A stretch of DNA of 64,000 bases from Alkalibacterium sp. (GTDB taxonomy: Bacteria; Bacillota; Bacilli; Lactobacillales; Carnobacteriaceae_A), in contig JAFIFE010000021.1 of assembly GCA_020832185.1 (NCBI GenBank), positions 1 to 64,000 of the forward strand, in the 5' to 3' direction. The notes beneath the pieces are model-generated. The model did no database searches and was not told where the DNA came from. It saw only the letters and a program-made list of their open reading frames with translations. Every line of letters starts with the position of its first letter. Position 1 is the first letter of the stretch. The translations under genes and the position numbers were made by a program. Positions 1 to 8,462 of the stretch are shown one piece after another.

Positions 1-23
1 TGATAGTATATAGATAATAGTAT

Positions 24-97
24 GGCGATTGTGGCGAAGTGGTTAACGCACCGGGTTGTGGTCTCGGCATTCGTGGGTTCGATCCCCATCAGTCGCC
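24..97 (+). tRNA. tRNA-His (GTG)
   Basis: A cloverleaf can be folded by eye. The extra 5' G (position 24) pairs with C73 (position 97), the hallmark of tRNA-His. The anticodon GTG is at 58-60 within a 5-bp stem, and the T arm carries GTTCGATC. CCA is not encoded. A tRNA-Gln follows 6 nt later, so the two are probably one transcript entering from outside the window. Confidence 0.96.
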
Positions 98-103
98 CTT
101 AAT

Positions 104-175
104 TGGGCTATAGCCAAGCGGTAAGGCAGCGGGTTTTGATCCCGTCATTCCTAGGTTCGAATCCTAGTAGCCCAG
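104..175 (+). tRNA. tRNA-Gln (TTG)
   Basis: The acceptor stem TGGGCTA/TAGCCCA is perfect. The anticodon TTG lies at 136-138 in a loop closed by a GCGGG/CCCGT stem, and the T loop is GTTCGAATC. CCA is not encoded. It is co-transcribed with the preceding tRNA-His and followed by a terminator. Confidence 0.96.
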
Positions 176-221
176 TATTGAATAGATGGGTTGGTAGCAT
201 TGCTACCCGAATGAAAAAATG

Positions 222-254
222 AACTCAATGCAGATGCATTGGGTTTATTTTTAT
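222..254 (+). terminator. Intrinsic terminator of the tRNA pair
   Basis: A 10-bp stem (AACTCAATGC pairing with GCATTGGGTT, one G-U) with a 4-nt loop is followed by TATTTTTAT. A second small hairpin (193-198 with 202-207) lies just before it. Confidence 0.8.
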
Positions 255-283
255 CAACTATGATACAGAAATGAGTTAACCAA

Positions 284-478
284 ATGGGTAAAAAACATGG
301 GTACTTTTTATTATCAATGGGTGTAATCATATTGCTTCTGTCTCTTTTTATCGTCATTCACGATCCGATTATTGGAGGGACTGGCATACTGATAGGCCTA
401 TGGAATATCTTTATAGGGATCAGAACACTAAGAGGCAAATGGTTTTTTGGTTCACGATTTAACGATGATGATGAATAA
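284..478 (+). CDS. Small hypothetical membrane protein (64 aa)
   Basis: I do not recognise a family. The 64-residue product has two hydrophobic segments (about residues 6-25 and 30-47), each long enough to cross the membrane, then a charged tail ending in DDDE. There is no strong Shine-Dalgarno sequence ahead of the ATG, which lowers confidence. It sits alone between the tRNA terminator and its own strong terminator, which supports a real transcription unit. Confidence 0.55.
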   Translation: MGKKHGYFLLSMGVIILLLSLFIVIHDPIIGGTGILIGLWNIFIGIRTLRGKWFFGSRFNDDDE

Positions 479-479
479 G

Positions 480-514
480 TAAACGTATATGTCTGCTGAC
501 ATATACGTTTTTTT
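480..514 (+). terminator. Intrinsic terminator
   Basis: A perfect 13-bp stem (AAACGTATATGTC and its complement) with a TGCT loop is followed by seven T. It starts right after the stop of the small membrane gene. Confidence 0.88.
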
Positions 515-644
515 ATTTGTCTGACTGTATAAATGGGGCAGGTGAGGGACACGACTCATTCAATAGGTTTGGACATGGCCATGAAGGTATAGGAGTTAGT
601 GATGAAGTTAATGAACAGAGTGTAGACCAATAAGAGAAAACTGC

Positions 645-698
645 AAAAAAGCCCACCAGCCAACCCGGACATATATCAACCGGGTTTAGCTGGTGGGC
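645..698 (-). terminator. Terminator of the penicillin-binding protein gene
   Basis: On the minus strand a 10-bp GCCCACCAGC stem with an inner CCGG stem is followed by TTTTTTGCAG. It lies 17 nt past the stop of the PBP gene. Confidence 0.85.
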
Positions 699-714
699 CA
701 AAGAATGATAGGAG

Positions 715-3315
715 TTACTCGTCGTTCTCGTCTTCAGCAGGTTCTTCCGCTTCCTCATCTTCTGATTCAGCGGGCTCTTCATCTTCAGGTTCTTCCTCAA
801 TCTCTTCATCTTCCTCTTCATCATCAGAAGGATCGGGTTCAGTTACAGGGGTATCTTCTTCAGGTTCTTCCTCTTCTTCAGGTTCCTCTTCAGGCTCTTC
901 TTCAAGTTCCTCTTCAGGCTCTTCTTCTTCCTCTTCATCTATTCGATCTGGAATAGTAATTGATATTGACGATTCAGGTCCGGTGTTTCCGAATGCAGAA
1001 ACAGAAAGGGTGATCGTCAATGATCCAGAAGGCGGTTCTGTGATAGTAGCCTCTGTATCAGACAAGCTAGTTGATTGTCCATTTACTGATAAATTATAAG
1101 AAACAGATTCCTCATCAGTTTCAAGTTCATAATCGTCCCATGTAATGGTTAATTCATCAGATTCCTCATCATAATCAGCACTTAATCCCGAAGGGGCTCC
1201 AAGCTCTTCACCATAAGAAGTTGAAACATCAGTAGGCTCTGTGCCAGTCACAAATAGTTCGGTTACGATATTGCTGGAAGGGGTGTTTGGACCAGGCAAT
1301 TGAGCAGGGTCAGATCCATCTTCCACAGCAACTTCAGTGACAGAAGAAGGTCTGGACCAGTCACTGTTATCAAGGCCTTCGGACACGTATTCCATTATTT
1401 CTCTGTAAATATGTCTAGGGAGTTGTCTTGTGCCGTCGTTTAATGTTAAATAGCCATCTGCGTAACTGTCAAATCCTGTCCAGACTGACAGCGAATAATT
1501 AGATGTATACCCAACGTACCATGAATCCGGGACAGCATCAGACGGGTAATTATATTGTTCAAGATTTTCTTCTGTAAAGTTCGTGGTACCCGTTTTTCCA
1601 GCCTGGGGCAGGTTGGATATTCCCAACGTATTGGTTTGGTTTGCCACAACATCTTTTAAGACATCGGTTATCATGTAAGCCGTATAATCTGATATTGCCT
1701 GATTCGTTTCTGGCGTCAGATCGATTTCCTGACCGTCTGCGGTGATTACTTTTGATACGGTATAGGGTTCAGTATAATTTCCGCCATTGGCAAATGTTGC
1801 ATATGATCCTGCTAACTGCAGTGGGGTGATCAATCCATTTATAGCATTTTGTGGAAAGATGGTTCCGTCAGCTGAATTAATAGATTCAGGATCGATTCCA
1901 ACATTAGTTAAAAAGTCTTCAATTTGTCCTGTTTCCAGGTCCTCATTCATCACTTTAGCTGCAGGTACATTGCGTGAATCTACTAGTGCGTCTCTTAAAC
2001 TGATCTGACCTCTAAACTGTCGATCGTAGTTTCTTGGAGACCAGTCCGTTCCGTCTACTGTGTATTCTTCATCTATGATCTGATGATAGGTGGAGTATTG
2101 CAGGAATTCAATTGCCGGACCATACGTCGTTAAAGGTTTGATTGTTGAACCCACTGCTTTAGCTTGAGCGGTACGGTTTGTCGATAGTTGACCTTCCTGA
2201 TTACGTCCACCACCTAGGGCACGTACTTTACCAGTTTCGGCTTCTACTAATGAAACAGCAGATTGAATATCTTCATTAACGAAATCGACGTATTCATCGG
2301 AATTCAGCACGTCATAGACTCTCTGCTGAGCGTCCATATCCAGATTCGTTTCAATGGTCAAACCGGCAGTAAATGGATCCAATCCAGTTTTCGATCTGAC
2401 TTCATCTAATACAGTTACCAGATAGCCATCAAACACCATGTGATTTTGTTCTTCCTGAGTAAGCTCGATCAATCCCTCTGTTACGGGCGTATTCATTGCA
2501 GCTGAAGCTTCTTCTTCAGTGATCATGCCTTCGTTTCGCATAACTGAGATAACTACATTTCTTCTTCTTTCGGCCAAATCCGGGTTAACGTACGGATTGA
2601 AACGGTTCGGTGCCTGCGCCATCCCGGCGAACAAGGCTGCTTCATGGATTTCCAGTTCACTAACGTGCTTGCCGTAATACTCTTCAGCTGCGGTAGCCAC
2701 ACCATAAACATTCCCGGCCATATGAATTTTGTTCAGGTATAATGACATAATCTGTTCTTTTGATAATTGACGCTCGAGCTGGACCGCCAGCCATGCTTCC
2801 TGAGCTTTACGCTGAAGCGTCTGATCTTCTCTGGCAGTTGAAAAAACGGATAGTTTAACCAGTTGCTGGGTGATCGTACTGCCCCCACCGGATATTTGTC
2901 CGCGATTAGTTAAATACCCTGCAGCAGCTCTGGCAATACCAATCGGGTCAACGCCCATGTGACTGTCAAAGCGCTGATCTTCAATAGCTGTCATAGCATC
3001 GATCATGACGTCGGGGAATTCATCGGGGTTGGCAAAATTTCTACTCTCTGCCCCTAAGGTGTAGAAAACTTCTCCATCCTTATCAACTAACTCTGAAGAG
3101 AAGGTGCCAAGTAAATCGTCTTCAGTCATTTCTGGCGCACTTGCAGCATAATAAACGAAGAGAGATCCTCCAGCAATTACTGCTATCAATACGAGAGTAA
3201 ATAGGGTAAGAAACAAACGCTTGACCCATTTTCCGGCAGATCTTTTTTCTTTAGGTTGTTTGTTGTTATTATTCTTTTTATACTCTTTCCTTGATACTTG
3301 ATCATTTTGTGACAT
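715..3315 (-). CDS. ponA: Penicillin-binding protein 1A (class A PBP, GT51 + transpeptidase)
   Basis: This bifunctional enzyme polymerises lipid II into glycan strands and cross-links stem peptides at the outer face of the membrane. A basic cytoplasmic N-terminus is followed by one membrane anchor (about residues 33-57). The GT51 motif EDQRFDSHMG is at 112-121 and GGGSTITQQ at 143-151. The transpeptidase has S390-T-I-K393, SRN at 447-449 and KTGT at 574-577. A fibronectin type III-like domain follows. The last 74 residues (793-866) hold 53 Asp or Glu, with Pro the next most common. The start is supported by AAGGAG upstream. The gene lies downstream of recU on the same strand, the usual recU-ponA pair of Firmicutes. 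Confidence 0.95.
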   Translation of the reverse strand: MSQNDQVSRKEYKKNNNNKQPKEKRSAGKWVKRLFLTLFTLVLIAVIAGGSLFVYYAASAPEMTEDDLLGTFSSELVDKDGEVFYTLGAESRNFANPDEFPDVMIDAMTAIEDQRFDSHMGVDPIGIARAAAGYLTNRGQISGGGSTITQQLVKLSVFSTAREDQTLQRKAQEAWLAVQLERQLSKEQIMSLYLNKIHMAGNVYGVATAAEEYYGKHVSELEIHEAALFAGMAQAPNRFNPYVNPDLAERRRNVVISVMRNEGMITEEEASAAMNTPVTEGLIELTQEEQNHMVFDGYLVTVLDEVRSKTGLDPFTAGLTIETNLDMDAQQRVYDVLNSDEYVDFVNEDIQSAVSLVEAETGKVRALGGGRNQEGQLSTNRTAQAKAVGSTIKPLTTYGPAIEFLQYSTYHQIIDEEYTVDGTDWSPRNYDRQFRGQISLRDALVDSRNVPAAKVMNEDLETGQIEDFLTNVGIDPESINSADGTIFPQNAINGLITPLQLAGSYATFANGGNYTEPYTVSKVITADGQEIDLTPETNQAISDYTAYMITDVLKDVVANQTNTLGISNLPQAGKTGTTNFTEENLEQYNYPSDAVPDSWYVGYTSNYSLSVWTGFDSYADGYLTLNDGTRQLPRHIYREIMEYVSEGLDNSDWSRPSSVTEVAVEDGSDPAQLPGPNTPSSNIVTELFVTGTEPTDVSTSYGEELGAPSGLSADYDEESDELTITWDDYELETDEESVSYNLSVNGQSTSLSDTEATITEPPSGSLTITLSVSAFGNTGPESSISITIPDRIDEEEEEEPEEELEEEPEEEPEEEEEPEEDTPVTEPDPSDDEEEDEEIEEEPEDEEPAESEDEEAEEPAEDENDE

Positions 3316-3442
3316 GTCAGGCTCCTTGTCTTCTAACTAAATATAGCTAGTACGTAATATAAAAAAATACTCAATATCAAAAAAGAACTTTACACTAATA
3401 TCAAAAATGAGTCAATAGACATGCTTTTTTCTTAAACATCTC

Positions 3443-4069
3443 TTAACTATCTTTTTTTGCTATCAATGAGTCCACTATCTTTAGATAAGGCAGGCGGGGG
3501 GAGAGAGAGTAGCTCAGTTCATATCCCTCTGCTTCAAAAGCCTTAAATGGAATAGATTTTTTACCGTTCGGGTGCGTTTGCTGGATCCACCATTTCTTGA
3601 TAACGGGGAAGTCGAGAATAAATACTCGGTTTAGCGTGCTAAAACGGACAATCACAAAACACATTCCACCCTGATCAACACATGCTTCCATATGAGAAAG
3701 CTGATGCTCATGGAAGTTTTTTAAAGGAAAAGATGTTTTGTTTTTCGTTTCTTTTGCTTCAAAATCAATATAGTAGCCATTGTAAACACCATTATAATCG
3801 GTAGTTGAAGCTTTCTTGTAATAGGCTTCAGTAATCTTAGCAGCGCTTCTGTGCGGATAATTCACATTGACTACCTGAATTGGAATAGGTTTCTTATGAA
3901 TCACTGCCTGTTTTCTCAACAGATAGTATTCATTCGTTTTATTGATATCCTCTTCAAGTGTCATCCCACGGTTACTATAGGATGTTTTTTTCTTTGTCAG
4001 TTGATTTTTCGGTTTCTTTTTGTCATCATTAGTGAGATAAGGTTTACCATTAGGGTAACGGATTCTCAA
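3443..4069 (-). CDS. recU: Holliday junction resolvase RecU
   Basis: RecU cleaves Holliday junctions during recombination and chromosome segregation. The 208-residue product has the conserved NRGMTLE motif and the nuclease core TTDYNGVYNGYYIDFEAKET with its acidic metal ligands. A GTG at 4078 is possible, but its AAGGGT sits almost on top of it. The TTG at 4069 has AAGGGTG about 8 nt upstream and gives a product starting MRIRYPNGK, matching the MIRYPNGK start known for Bacillus RecU, so I prefer it. The gene is divergent from ypsA and upstream of the PBP gene. Confidence 0.93.
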   Translation of the reverse strand: MRIRYPNGKPYLTNDDKKKPKNQLTKKKTSYSNRGMTLEEDINKTNEYYLLRKQAVIHKKPIPIQVVNVNYPHRSAAKITEAYYKKASTTDYNGVYNGYYIDFEAKETKNKTSFPLKNFHEHQLSHMEACVDQGGMCFVIVRFSTLNRVFILDFPVIKKWWIQQTHPNGKKSIPFKAFEAEGYELSYSLSPRLPYLKIVDSLIAKKDS

Positions 4070-4148
4070 TATTTTCACACCCTTACAGCAAGATTAACTA
4101 TAGTTTACCAAACAATTGTTTCGAAACCTAGAATGGAGGAGAAAGTTT

Positions 4149-4694
4149 ATCAAAAATTTATATGTAAGTGGCTACCGTTCATATGAAGTCTCCATTTTCA
4201 CCGAAGATGATCCAAAACTTCATTATATCAAGCTTTTTTTTGAAAAAAGGCTGACTGATTATATACATGATGGACTCGAGTGGGTTATTATATCAGGAAA
4301 CATAGGAACTGAGCTTTGGGTAGGGCAGGTAGTGCTGAAACTCAAGAAGGATTATCCCGACTTAAAGTTGGCCATTCTCTTGCCTTATACTGGTTTCCAG
4401 AGTAAATGGAATGAAAAAAATCAGGCCTTATTTAATTCTATTGTAGAAAAGGCAGATTACTTGAATTACACATCAAACAGCGCATATTCCAATCCGAGTC
4501 AGTTGAAAAATCATCAGGACTTCATCATGAGAAATACGGATGGCTGCCTTCTTTTTTATGACACGGAGCACGAAGGTAAAGTGAAATTTTACTATGACAA
4601 AGCTAAAAGCTTTCAGGAAAGCACTACTTATGAGATAGATCTCGTCTCATTTGATGAATTACAGTGGTTTATTACCGATTTAGAAGAAGATTAA
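4149..4694 (+). CDS. ypsA: DUF1273 protein YpsA, probable ATC start
   Basis: YpsA is a SLOG/Rossmann-fold protein of Firmicutes linked to cell division, always near gpsB. The reading frame is open from a TTG at 4116, but that codon has no ribosome binding site. A strong GGAGGAG lies at 4135-4141, inside that extension. The codon at proper spacing is ATC (4149), and reading from it gives (M)KNLYVSGYRSYEVSIF. This aligns from its first residue with the family N-terminus (MKVLAVTGYKPFE in Bacillus). I therefore propose a non-canonical ATC start and 181 residues; the alternative is a TTG start with an unusual 11-residue extension, or a sequencing error. The body has EWVIISGNIGTELW and the Asp-rich NTDGCLLFYDTEHEGK region typical of the family. 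Confidence 0.85.
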   Translation: MKNLYVSGYRSYEVSIFTEDDPKLHYIKLFFEKRLTDYIHDGLEWVIISGNIGTELWVGQVVLKLKKDYPDLKLAILLPYTGFQSKWNEKNQALFNSIVEKADYLNYTSNSAYSNPSQLKNHQDFIMRNTDGCLLFYDTEHEGKVKFYYDKAKSFQESTTYEIDLVSFDELQWFITDLEED

Positions 4695-4705
4695 ATACTG
4701 TTATC

Positions 4706-4734
4706 TTCACATTTAGCCGTTAATTTGGTATAAT
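4706..4734 (+). promoter_or_regulatory. Predicted promoter of gpsB
   Basis: TTCACA at 4706-4711 and TATAAT at 4729-4734 are separated by 17 bp. They lie about 80 bp before the gpsB start, which would leave a moderate 5' leader. Read by eye only. Confidence 0.7.
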
Positions 4735-4816
4735 AGACTTGTAGTTGAAAAGAGTATAGATATTCGGAAATCCTGTTTAAATAATCATAATTAGTGACAA
4801 TAGATGAGGTGTAGGA

Positions 4817-5134
4817 ATGGACAGTAGAGAATTGACTCAAAAAGAAATTTTGGAAAAAGATTTTAAAACTAAAGTTCGTGGGTACGATCCAACTGAAGTG
4901 GATGAATTCTTAGATGTTGTCATCAGAGATTACGAATCATTCCAAAATGAGTTGGATAAATTGAAGTCTGAAAATAATCGTCTGCTTGACAAACTGGATG
5001 AACAGACTAAACAGATGAATACGCAAAGCAAGAGTCAGAATCAGTCTGGATCCAATGTGACCAATTTTGATATTCTTAAGCGTCTGTCAAATCTGGAACG
5101 TCACGTCTTCGGATCGAAATTAGATAACGAATAA
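4817..5134 (+). CDS. gpsB: Cell division protein GpsB (DivIVA-domain)
   Basis: GpsB is a small cytosolic, membrane-associated coiled-coil adaptor that links peptidoglycan synthases to the divisome and, in several species, acts with Ser/Thr kinases. The N-terminal DivIVA-like domain has the RGY motif at residues 21-23 and VDEFLD at 28-33. A heptad-rich coiled coil follows (about 36-68), then a polar linker and a conserved C-terminal patch (FDILKRLSNLERHVFG). Its length of 105 residues is normal. It lies between ypsA and rnpB, the order known in Bacillus and lactic acid bacteria. Confidence 0.96.
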   Translation: MDSRELTQKEILEKDFKTKVRGYDPTEVDEFLDVVIRDYESFQNELDKLKSENNRLLDKLDEQTKQMNTQSKSQNQSGSNVTNFDILKRLSNLERHVFGSKLDNE

Positions 5135-5145
5135 TAATTAAATAA

Positions 5146-5530
5146 TGTACATCACGGATAATCGCGCAACTGTTATGGTTGTGAGGAAAGTCCATGCTCA
5201 CACAAGCTGCGATGCTTGTAGTGTTCGTGCGCAGCGAAATCATAAGCTGCGGCTCTCAAGCAATTGAGATGACGGCAGGAAAAAGAGCTACGGGGCAACC
5301 TATGCTTGAGTACCCTTGAAAGTGCCACAGTGACGAAGCAATAGTGGAAACGCTATTGGTGGAACGCGGTAAACCCCTCGAGTGAGCAACCCAAACATAT
5401 GGTAGGGGCACTTTTCTCCTGGAAATGAACAGAGAGAAGAGGTATGAGTAACCCTCATACAGACAGATGGTTATCTCTGAAATGACTTCACAGTTATTTC
5501 TAGACAGAACATGGCTTACAGTGATGTACA
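5146..5530 (+). ncRNA. rnpB: RNase P RNA, class B
   Basis: This is the catalytic RNA that matures the 5' ends of tRNAs. The conserved 5' core GAGGAAAGTCCATGCTC is at about 5192-5208, and TAGTGTTCGTGC follows. The 3' core has GGTAAACCCCTCGAGTGAGCAACCC, split here as GGTAAACCCC and GAGTGAGCAA, then ACAGACAGATGGTTATC and ACAGAACATGGCTTA. The two ends pair (GTACATCAC at 5147-5155 with GTGATGTAC at 5521-5529), forming helix P1 and setting the limits. The Bacillus-type (class B) architecture agrees with Firmicutes. Confidence 0.96.
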
Positions 5531-5539
5531 TAGTGACTG

Positions 5540-5571
5540 AAATCCTCTCTTTTTTAGAGAGGATTTCTTTA
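5540..5571 (+). terminator. Terminator of rnpB
   Basis: A perfect AAATCCTCTC stem with a T-rich loop is followed by a short T run (TTTCTTT). It starts 10 nt after the RNase P RNA P1 helix. Confidence 0.8.
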
Positions 5572-5622
5572 CGTAAACGATTGAATAGTGCATACTATTA
5601 GTATAAGAGAGGTGTCTGTGGA

Positions 5623-6747
5623 ATGACTTATAAATTACTGGCAACAGCAGCAAGTGGAATTGAAGCACTTGTTGGGAACGAACTGAAAGAAATGGGCTAC
5701 AGCGTCGAAGTTGAAAACGGACGAGCTCGTTTTGAAGGAGAAAAAGAAGACATAGCAAAAGCTAATCTATGGTTACGAACGGCTGACCGTGTAAAAATAA
5801 TCGTCGGGGAATTTACTGCAAAAACATTTGATGACTTGTTTGAGCAGACTAAAGCTTTACCATGGGATGATTATCTGATGATGGATTCAGCGTTTCCTGT
5901 CAGCGGGAAATCGATCAAATCAACGCTATATAGTGTACCTGATGTGCAGCGAATCGTAAACAAGGCTATTGCTGACAAAATCAAAGATGTCTATCACAGA
6001 AGTGGGATGCTGCCTGAAACAGGGGCCAAATTCCCTATCGAAGTAGCGATACGTAATGATAAAGTATTACTCACTATCGATACGACTGGACCTAGTTTAT
6101 TCAAACGCGGCTACCGAATCGATAAAGGAACAGCCCCTTTAAAAGAAAATATGGCAGCTGCATTAATCATGCTGACCACATGGCGCAAGGATCGTCCCTT
6201 TGTTGATCCAACTTGTGGATCTGGAACGATTCCATTAGAAGCGGCATTGATCGGTCATAATATTGCACCAGGATTTAACCGCACGTTCTTGTGTGAAGAG
6301 TGGGACTGGATGCCTGAAGAATTATGGCAGAAAGTGCGTCTGGATGCAGAAGAGCAGGCCGATTATGACGTTGAACTGGACATTTTAGGAACAGATATTG
6401 ATGGACGTATGATCGAGATTGCTAAGGCAAATGCTTTAGAAGCAGGACTTTCTCATAGTGTCAAATTTAAACAACTGCAGGTGAAAGACTTTACAACAGA
6501 TAAAGAATTTGGGATCATCGTCTCTAATCCGCCATATGGTGAGCGATTGGGAGACCCTGAAGAAGCGTATCAGATATACCGTGATATGGGAGAAGCTTTC
6601 AGACCATTGACAACCTGGAGCAAATACATCATCACCAGTGACCTGGACTTCGAAGAACATTACGGCCAAAGAGCAACTAAAAAACGTAAATTATATAACG
6701 GATATCTCCGTACGGATTACTTCCAGTACTGGGGTAAACGCAAGTAA
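5623..6747 (+). CDS. THUMP-domain class I SAM-dependent RNA methyltransferase (RlmL/YpsC family)
   Basis: The protein probably methylates 23S rRNA N2-guanine. An N-terminal THUMP-like RNA-binding region (about residues 1-155) precedes a Rossmann methyltransferase. DPTCGSGT is at 195-202, the acidic SAM-ribose motif GTDIDGRM at 258-264, and the catalytic NPPYGERL at 303-310. The length of 374 residues fits the Firmicute YpsC group rather than the long RlmKL fusion of Gammaproteobacteria. It follows rnpB as in Bacillus and has its own strong terminator. The exact target nucleotide is inferred from the family. Confidence 0.92.
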   Translation: MTYKLLATAASGIEALVGNELKEMGYSVEVENGRARFEGEKEDIAKANLWLRTADRVKIIVGEFTAKTFDDLFEQTKALPWDDYLMMDSAFPVSGKSIKSTLYSVPDVQRIVNKAIADKIKDVYHRSGMLPETGAKFPIEVAIRNDKVLLTIDTTGPSLFKRGYRIDKGTAPLKENMAAALIMLTTWRKDRPFVDPTCGSGTIPLEAALIGHNIAPGFNRTFLCEEWDWMPEELWQKVRLDAEEQADYDVELDILGTDIDGRMIEIAKANALEAGLSHSVKFKQLQVKDFTTDKEFGIIVSNPPYGERLGDPEEAYQIYRDMGEAFRPLTTWSKYIITSDLDFEEHYGQRATKKRKLYNGYLRTDYFQYWGKRK

Positions 6748-6750
6748 ATA

Positions 6751-6800
6751 AAAAGACCCCCAAAAGTTAGAATTTTTCTAAACTTTTGGGGGTCTTTTTA
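6751..6800 (+). terminator. Strong terminator after the RNA methyltransferase gene
   Basis: An 18-bp stem (AAAAGACCCCCAAAAGTT and its complement) is followed by TTTTTAC. It could work in both directions. The following stretch up to 6995 has no convincing gene. Confidence 0.9.
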
Positions 6801-6995
6801 CTTAACTGAATATAGGACTGATTTTTGAATAGATCTATATGGCTGATAAATAATTGTCTAATACCTGATAATTTATATGTAAAGTAGAACCAAGGTTTTT
6901 AATCCTTATTATATAGTGATTGAAGGTTAATTTGAGTAAAGAAGACTTACAGTGTCGTATAAAAAATGTATTCAGTATCTCTTTATATAATAATA

Positions 6996-7229
6996 TTAAT
7001 GTAAATCTTCCGTACGCGACATACAGACATAAAATACCATTGAATGGATAAATAATAAAGTAATCCACAAGATGCCTACCCAAATAAATTGTTCCACGAT
7101 TTTCACTAGAAGAAAAGTGAAGAGGAGCAATATTACCATCGCTGTAAAACAGTAGATCAAAAGTCTTTTTTCATTTTTATCCCACCAAGTCGAATGTTCT
7201 GGATGGATGATACGTTTATGGATTAGCAT
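6996..7229 (-). CDS. Small two-helix membrane protein (77 aa)
   Basis: I do not recognise a family. The start at 7229 is chosen because AAGGAGAG lies about 10 nt upstream; a longer frame up to 7265 has no such site. The product begins MLIHKRIIHPEH, is basic and aromatic in its first 22 residues, and then has two hydrophobic segments (about 23-45 and 49-68). It is divergent from the PlcR-like regulator and shares its palindromic control region, so it may be a target of that regulator. This is inference from position only. Confidence 0.6.
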   Translation of the reverse strand: MLIHKRIIHPEHSTWWDKNEKRLLIYCFTAMVILLLFTFLLVKIVEQFIWVGILWITLLFIHSMVFYVCMSRTEDLH

Positions 7230-7284
7230 TGATATGCCACTCTCCTTTAATAGTAAATATAACAAATGATTTATTTAGTATTAT

Positions 7285-7303
7285 TTATAGTATATACTAT
7301 AAT
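7285..7303 (+). promoter_or_regulatory. 18-bp perfect palindrome over the -10 of the PlcR-like regulator gene
   Basis: TTATAGTATATACTATAA (7285-7302) is perfectly symmetrical. Its right half merges with a TATAAT (7298-7303) that would be the -10 box of the regulator gene, whose ATG is 35 bp downstream. The position suggests an operator that the regulator itself or another dimeric protein uses. It also lies upstream of the divergent small membrane gene. Confidence 0.6.
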
Positions 7304-7337
7304 GAGTTACAATAAAAGGGAATAGTGAGGGATTATT

Positions 7338-8225
7338 ATGGCAGTCGGAGAATTAATCAAAAATAGGCGAAAAGATTTAAATATGACTCAAGGAGAATTA
7401 GCTGAAGGTATTTGTACTCAGGCAATGGTCAGTAAGATTGAGAGAGGCGATTTGGAGCCAAACGGGAACCTTATAGAAAAATTATCAAAAAAATTAAGGG
7501 TTACGGTATCTTATTTTTATGGAGAAGAATCGATCTACTCTCAAGATAACTTCTTAATCACTTTGAAAAACCTAATCTATGAAGAACTGAACCAATCACA
7601 TATGGATAGAGTAGACATGCTGATGGAAACAAACAAAGACTTAATTAAATTGGCTACTGCGCTGGAAGATATCTATTTTTTTGAATGGGTGTCCGGATCG
7701 CTCTATTTCTTTAAAGACAGGAATAGTAAACGAGCCATAGAGACTCTTGAAAGGATTCCGTTGGATAATATAATACAGACTGATCTGGCCATCGATATCA
7801 TAAACACTCTTGGCTCAATTTATTCTCATATGTCTGAGCCGGAAAAAGCGCTGGTCTACTTTGAGAAAGCAAATCTGATGCAGAACAAACAGACCTCTAT
7901 TCAGACTAGTGCTAAGCTTATTTATAATTTTGCGTTTTGTCTTATGGAAAATAAACTATACAAACGAGCCTTAGCTGTGACTCTGCAGGGAATCGATATC
8001 ATAGTGGAGAAACACTCATTACTGTCACTGGGAAGACTTTATTGGCTTAAAGGAAGATTGTTTTATACGTTTGATCAGTATGAAGAAGCTATTGATGCCT
8101 ATAAAGCAGCAGTCATGATCTTTAAAATAGAAAAAAATGAACATCTTAGGGCATTGGTTCTCATTGACCTACAGGAAGCTATTGGAATCAAAGGTGACAG
8201 TGAAGTGAGTGACTCAAATATCTAA
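7338..8225 (+). CDS. PlcR/Rgg-like regulator: XRE helix-turn-helix with TPR-type repeats
   Basis: The first 60 residues form an XRE-type helix-turn-helix (MTQGELAEGICTQAMVSKIE). The remaining 235 residues are helical with tetratricopeptide-like repeats (GSIYSHMSEPEKALVYFEKA; LYWLKGRLFYTFDQYEEAIDAYKAA). This layout and the length of 295 residues match the RRNPP peptide-sensing regulators (PlcR, Rgg). No convincing secreted peptide gene was seen beside it, so peptide sensing is only a family-based guess. The start is supported by GTGAGGG upstream. The palindrome at 7285-7302 suggests autoregulation. Confidence 0.85.
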   Translation: MAVGELIKNRRKDLNMTQGELAEGICTQAMVSKIERGDLEPNGNLIEKLSKKLRVTVSYFYGEESIYSQDNFLITLKNLIYEELNQSHMDRVDMLMETNKDLIKLATALEDIYFFEWVSGSLYFFKDRNSKRAIETLERIPLDNIIQTDLAIDIINTLGSIYSHMSEPEKALVYFEKANLMQNKQTSIQTSAKLIYNFAFCLMENKLYKRALAVTLQGIDIIVEKHSLLSLGRLYWLKGRLFYTFDQYEEAIDAYKAAVMIFKIEKNEHLRALVLIDLQEAIGIKGDSEVSDSNI

Positions 8226-8462
8226 TATATAGCAGATATTAATAAAACAAAATGAACATGTAAGGGGTTTAATGCACTCGCTAGTGAGCTACATATCACT
8301 TGTCATTAAAAAATAGATAAGGTATCCTGTAAGCGGGTTTATACGGATGAAAAAAGCGGACGATTTACATATCAGACGTGTTTGGAAAGTCTATTCCAAA
8401 CCGATACATCCTTCTTTTTTCATTTTTATGTAACTCACATTATGAAGAAGAGGAGTGTTAAA

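Noticed and set aside
513-824. ORFs opposite to or alongside the acidic tail of the penicillin-binding protein, such as a Leu/Gln-rich frame at 693-956
   Set aside because: They are shadows of the low-complexity Glu-rich coding sequence.
6835-7083. An 82-codon minus-strand ORF overlapping the small membrane protein gene
   Set aside because: It is in another frame of a better-supported gene, has no ribosome binding site and no family-like sequence.
8347-8433. A short ORF beginning MKKADDLHIRRVW and ending SFFIFM just after the PlcR-like regulator, as a possible signalling peptide
   Set aside because: It has no ribosome binding site, it overlaps a GTTTGGAA/TTCCAAAC hairpin, and its composition does not resemble an export signal followed by a mature peptide.
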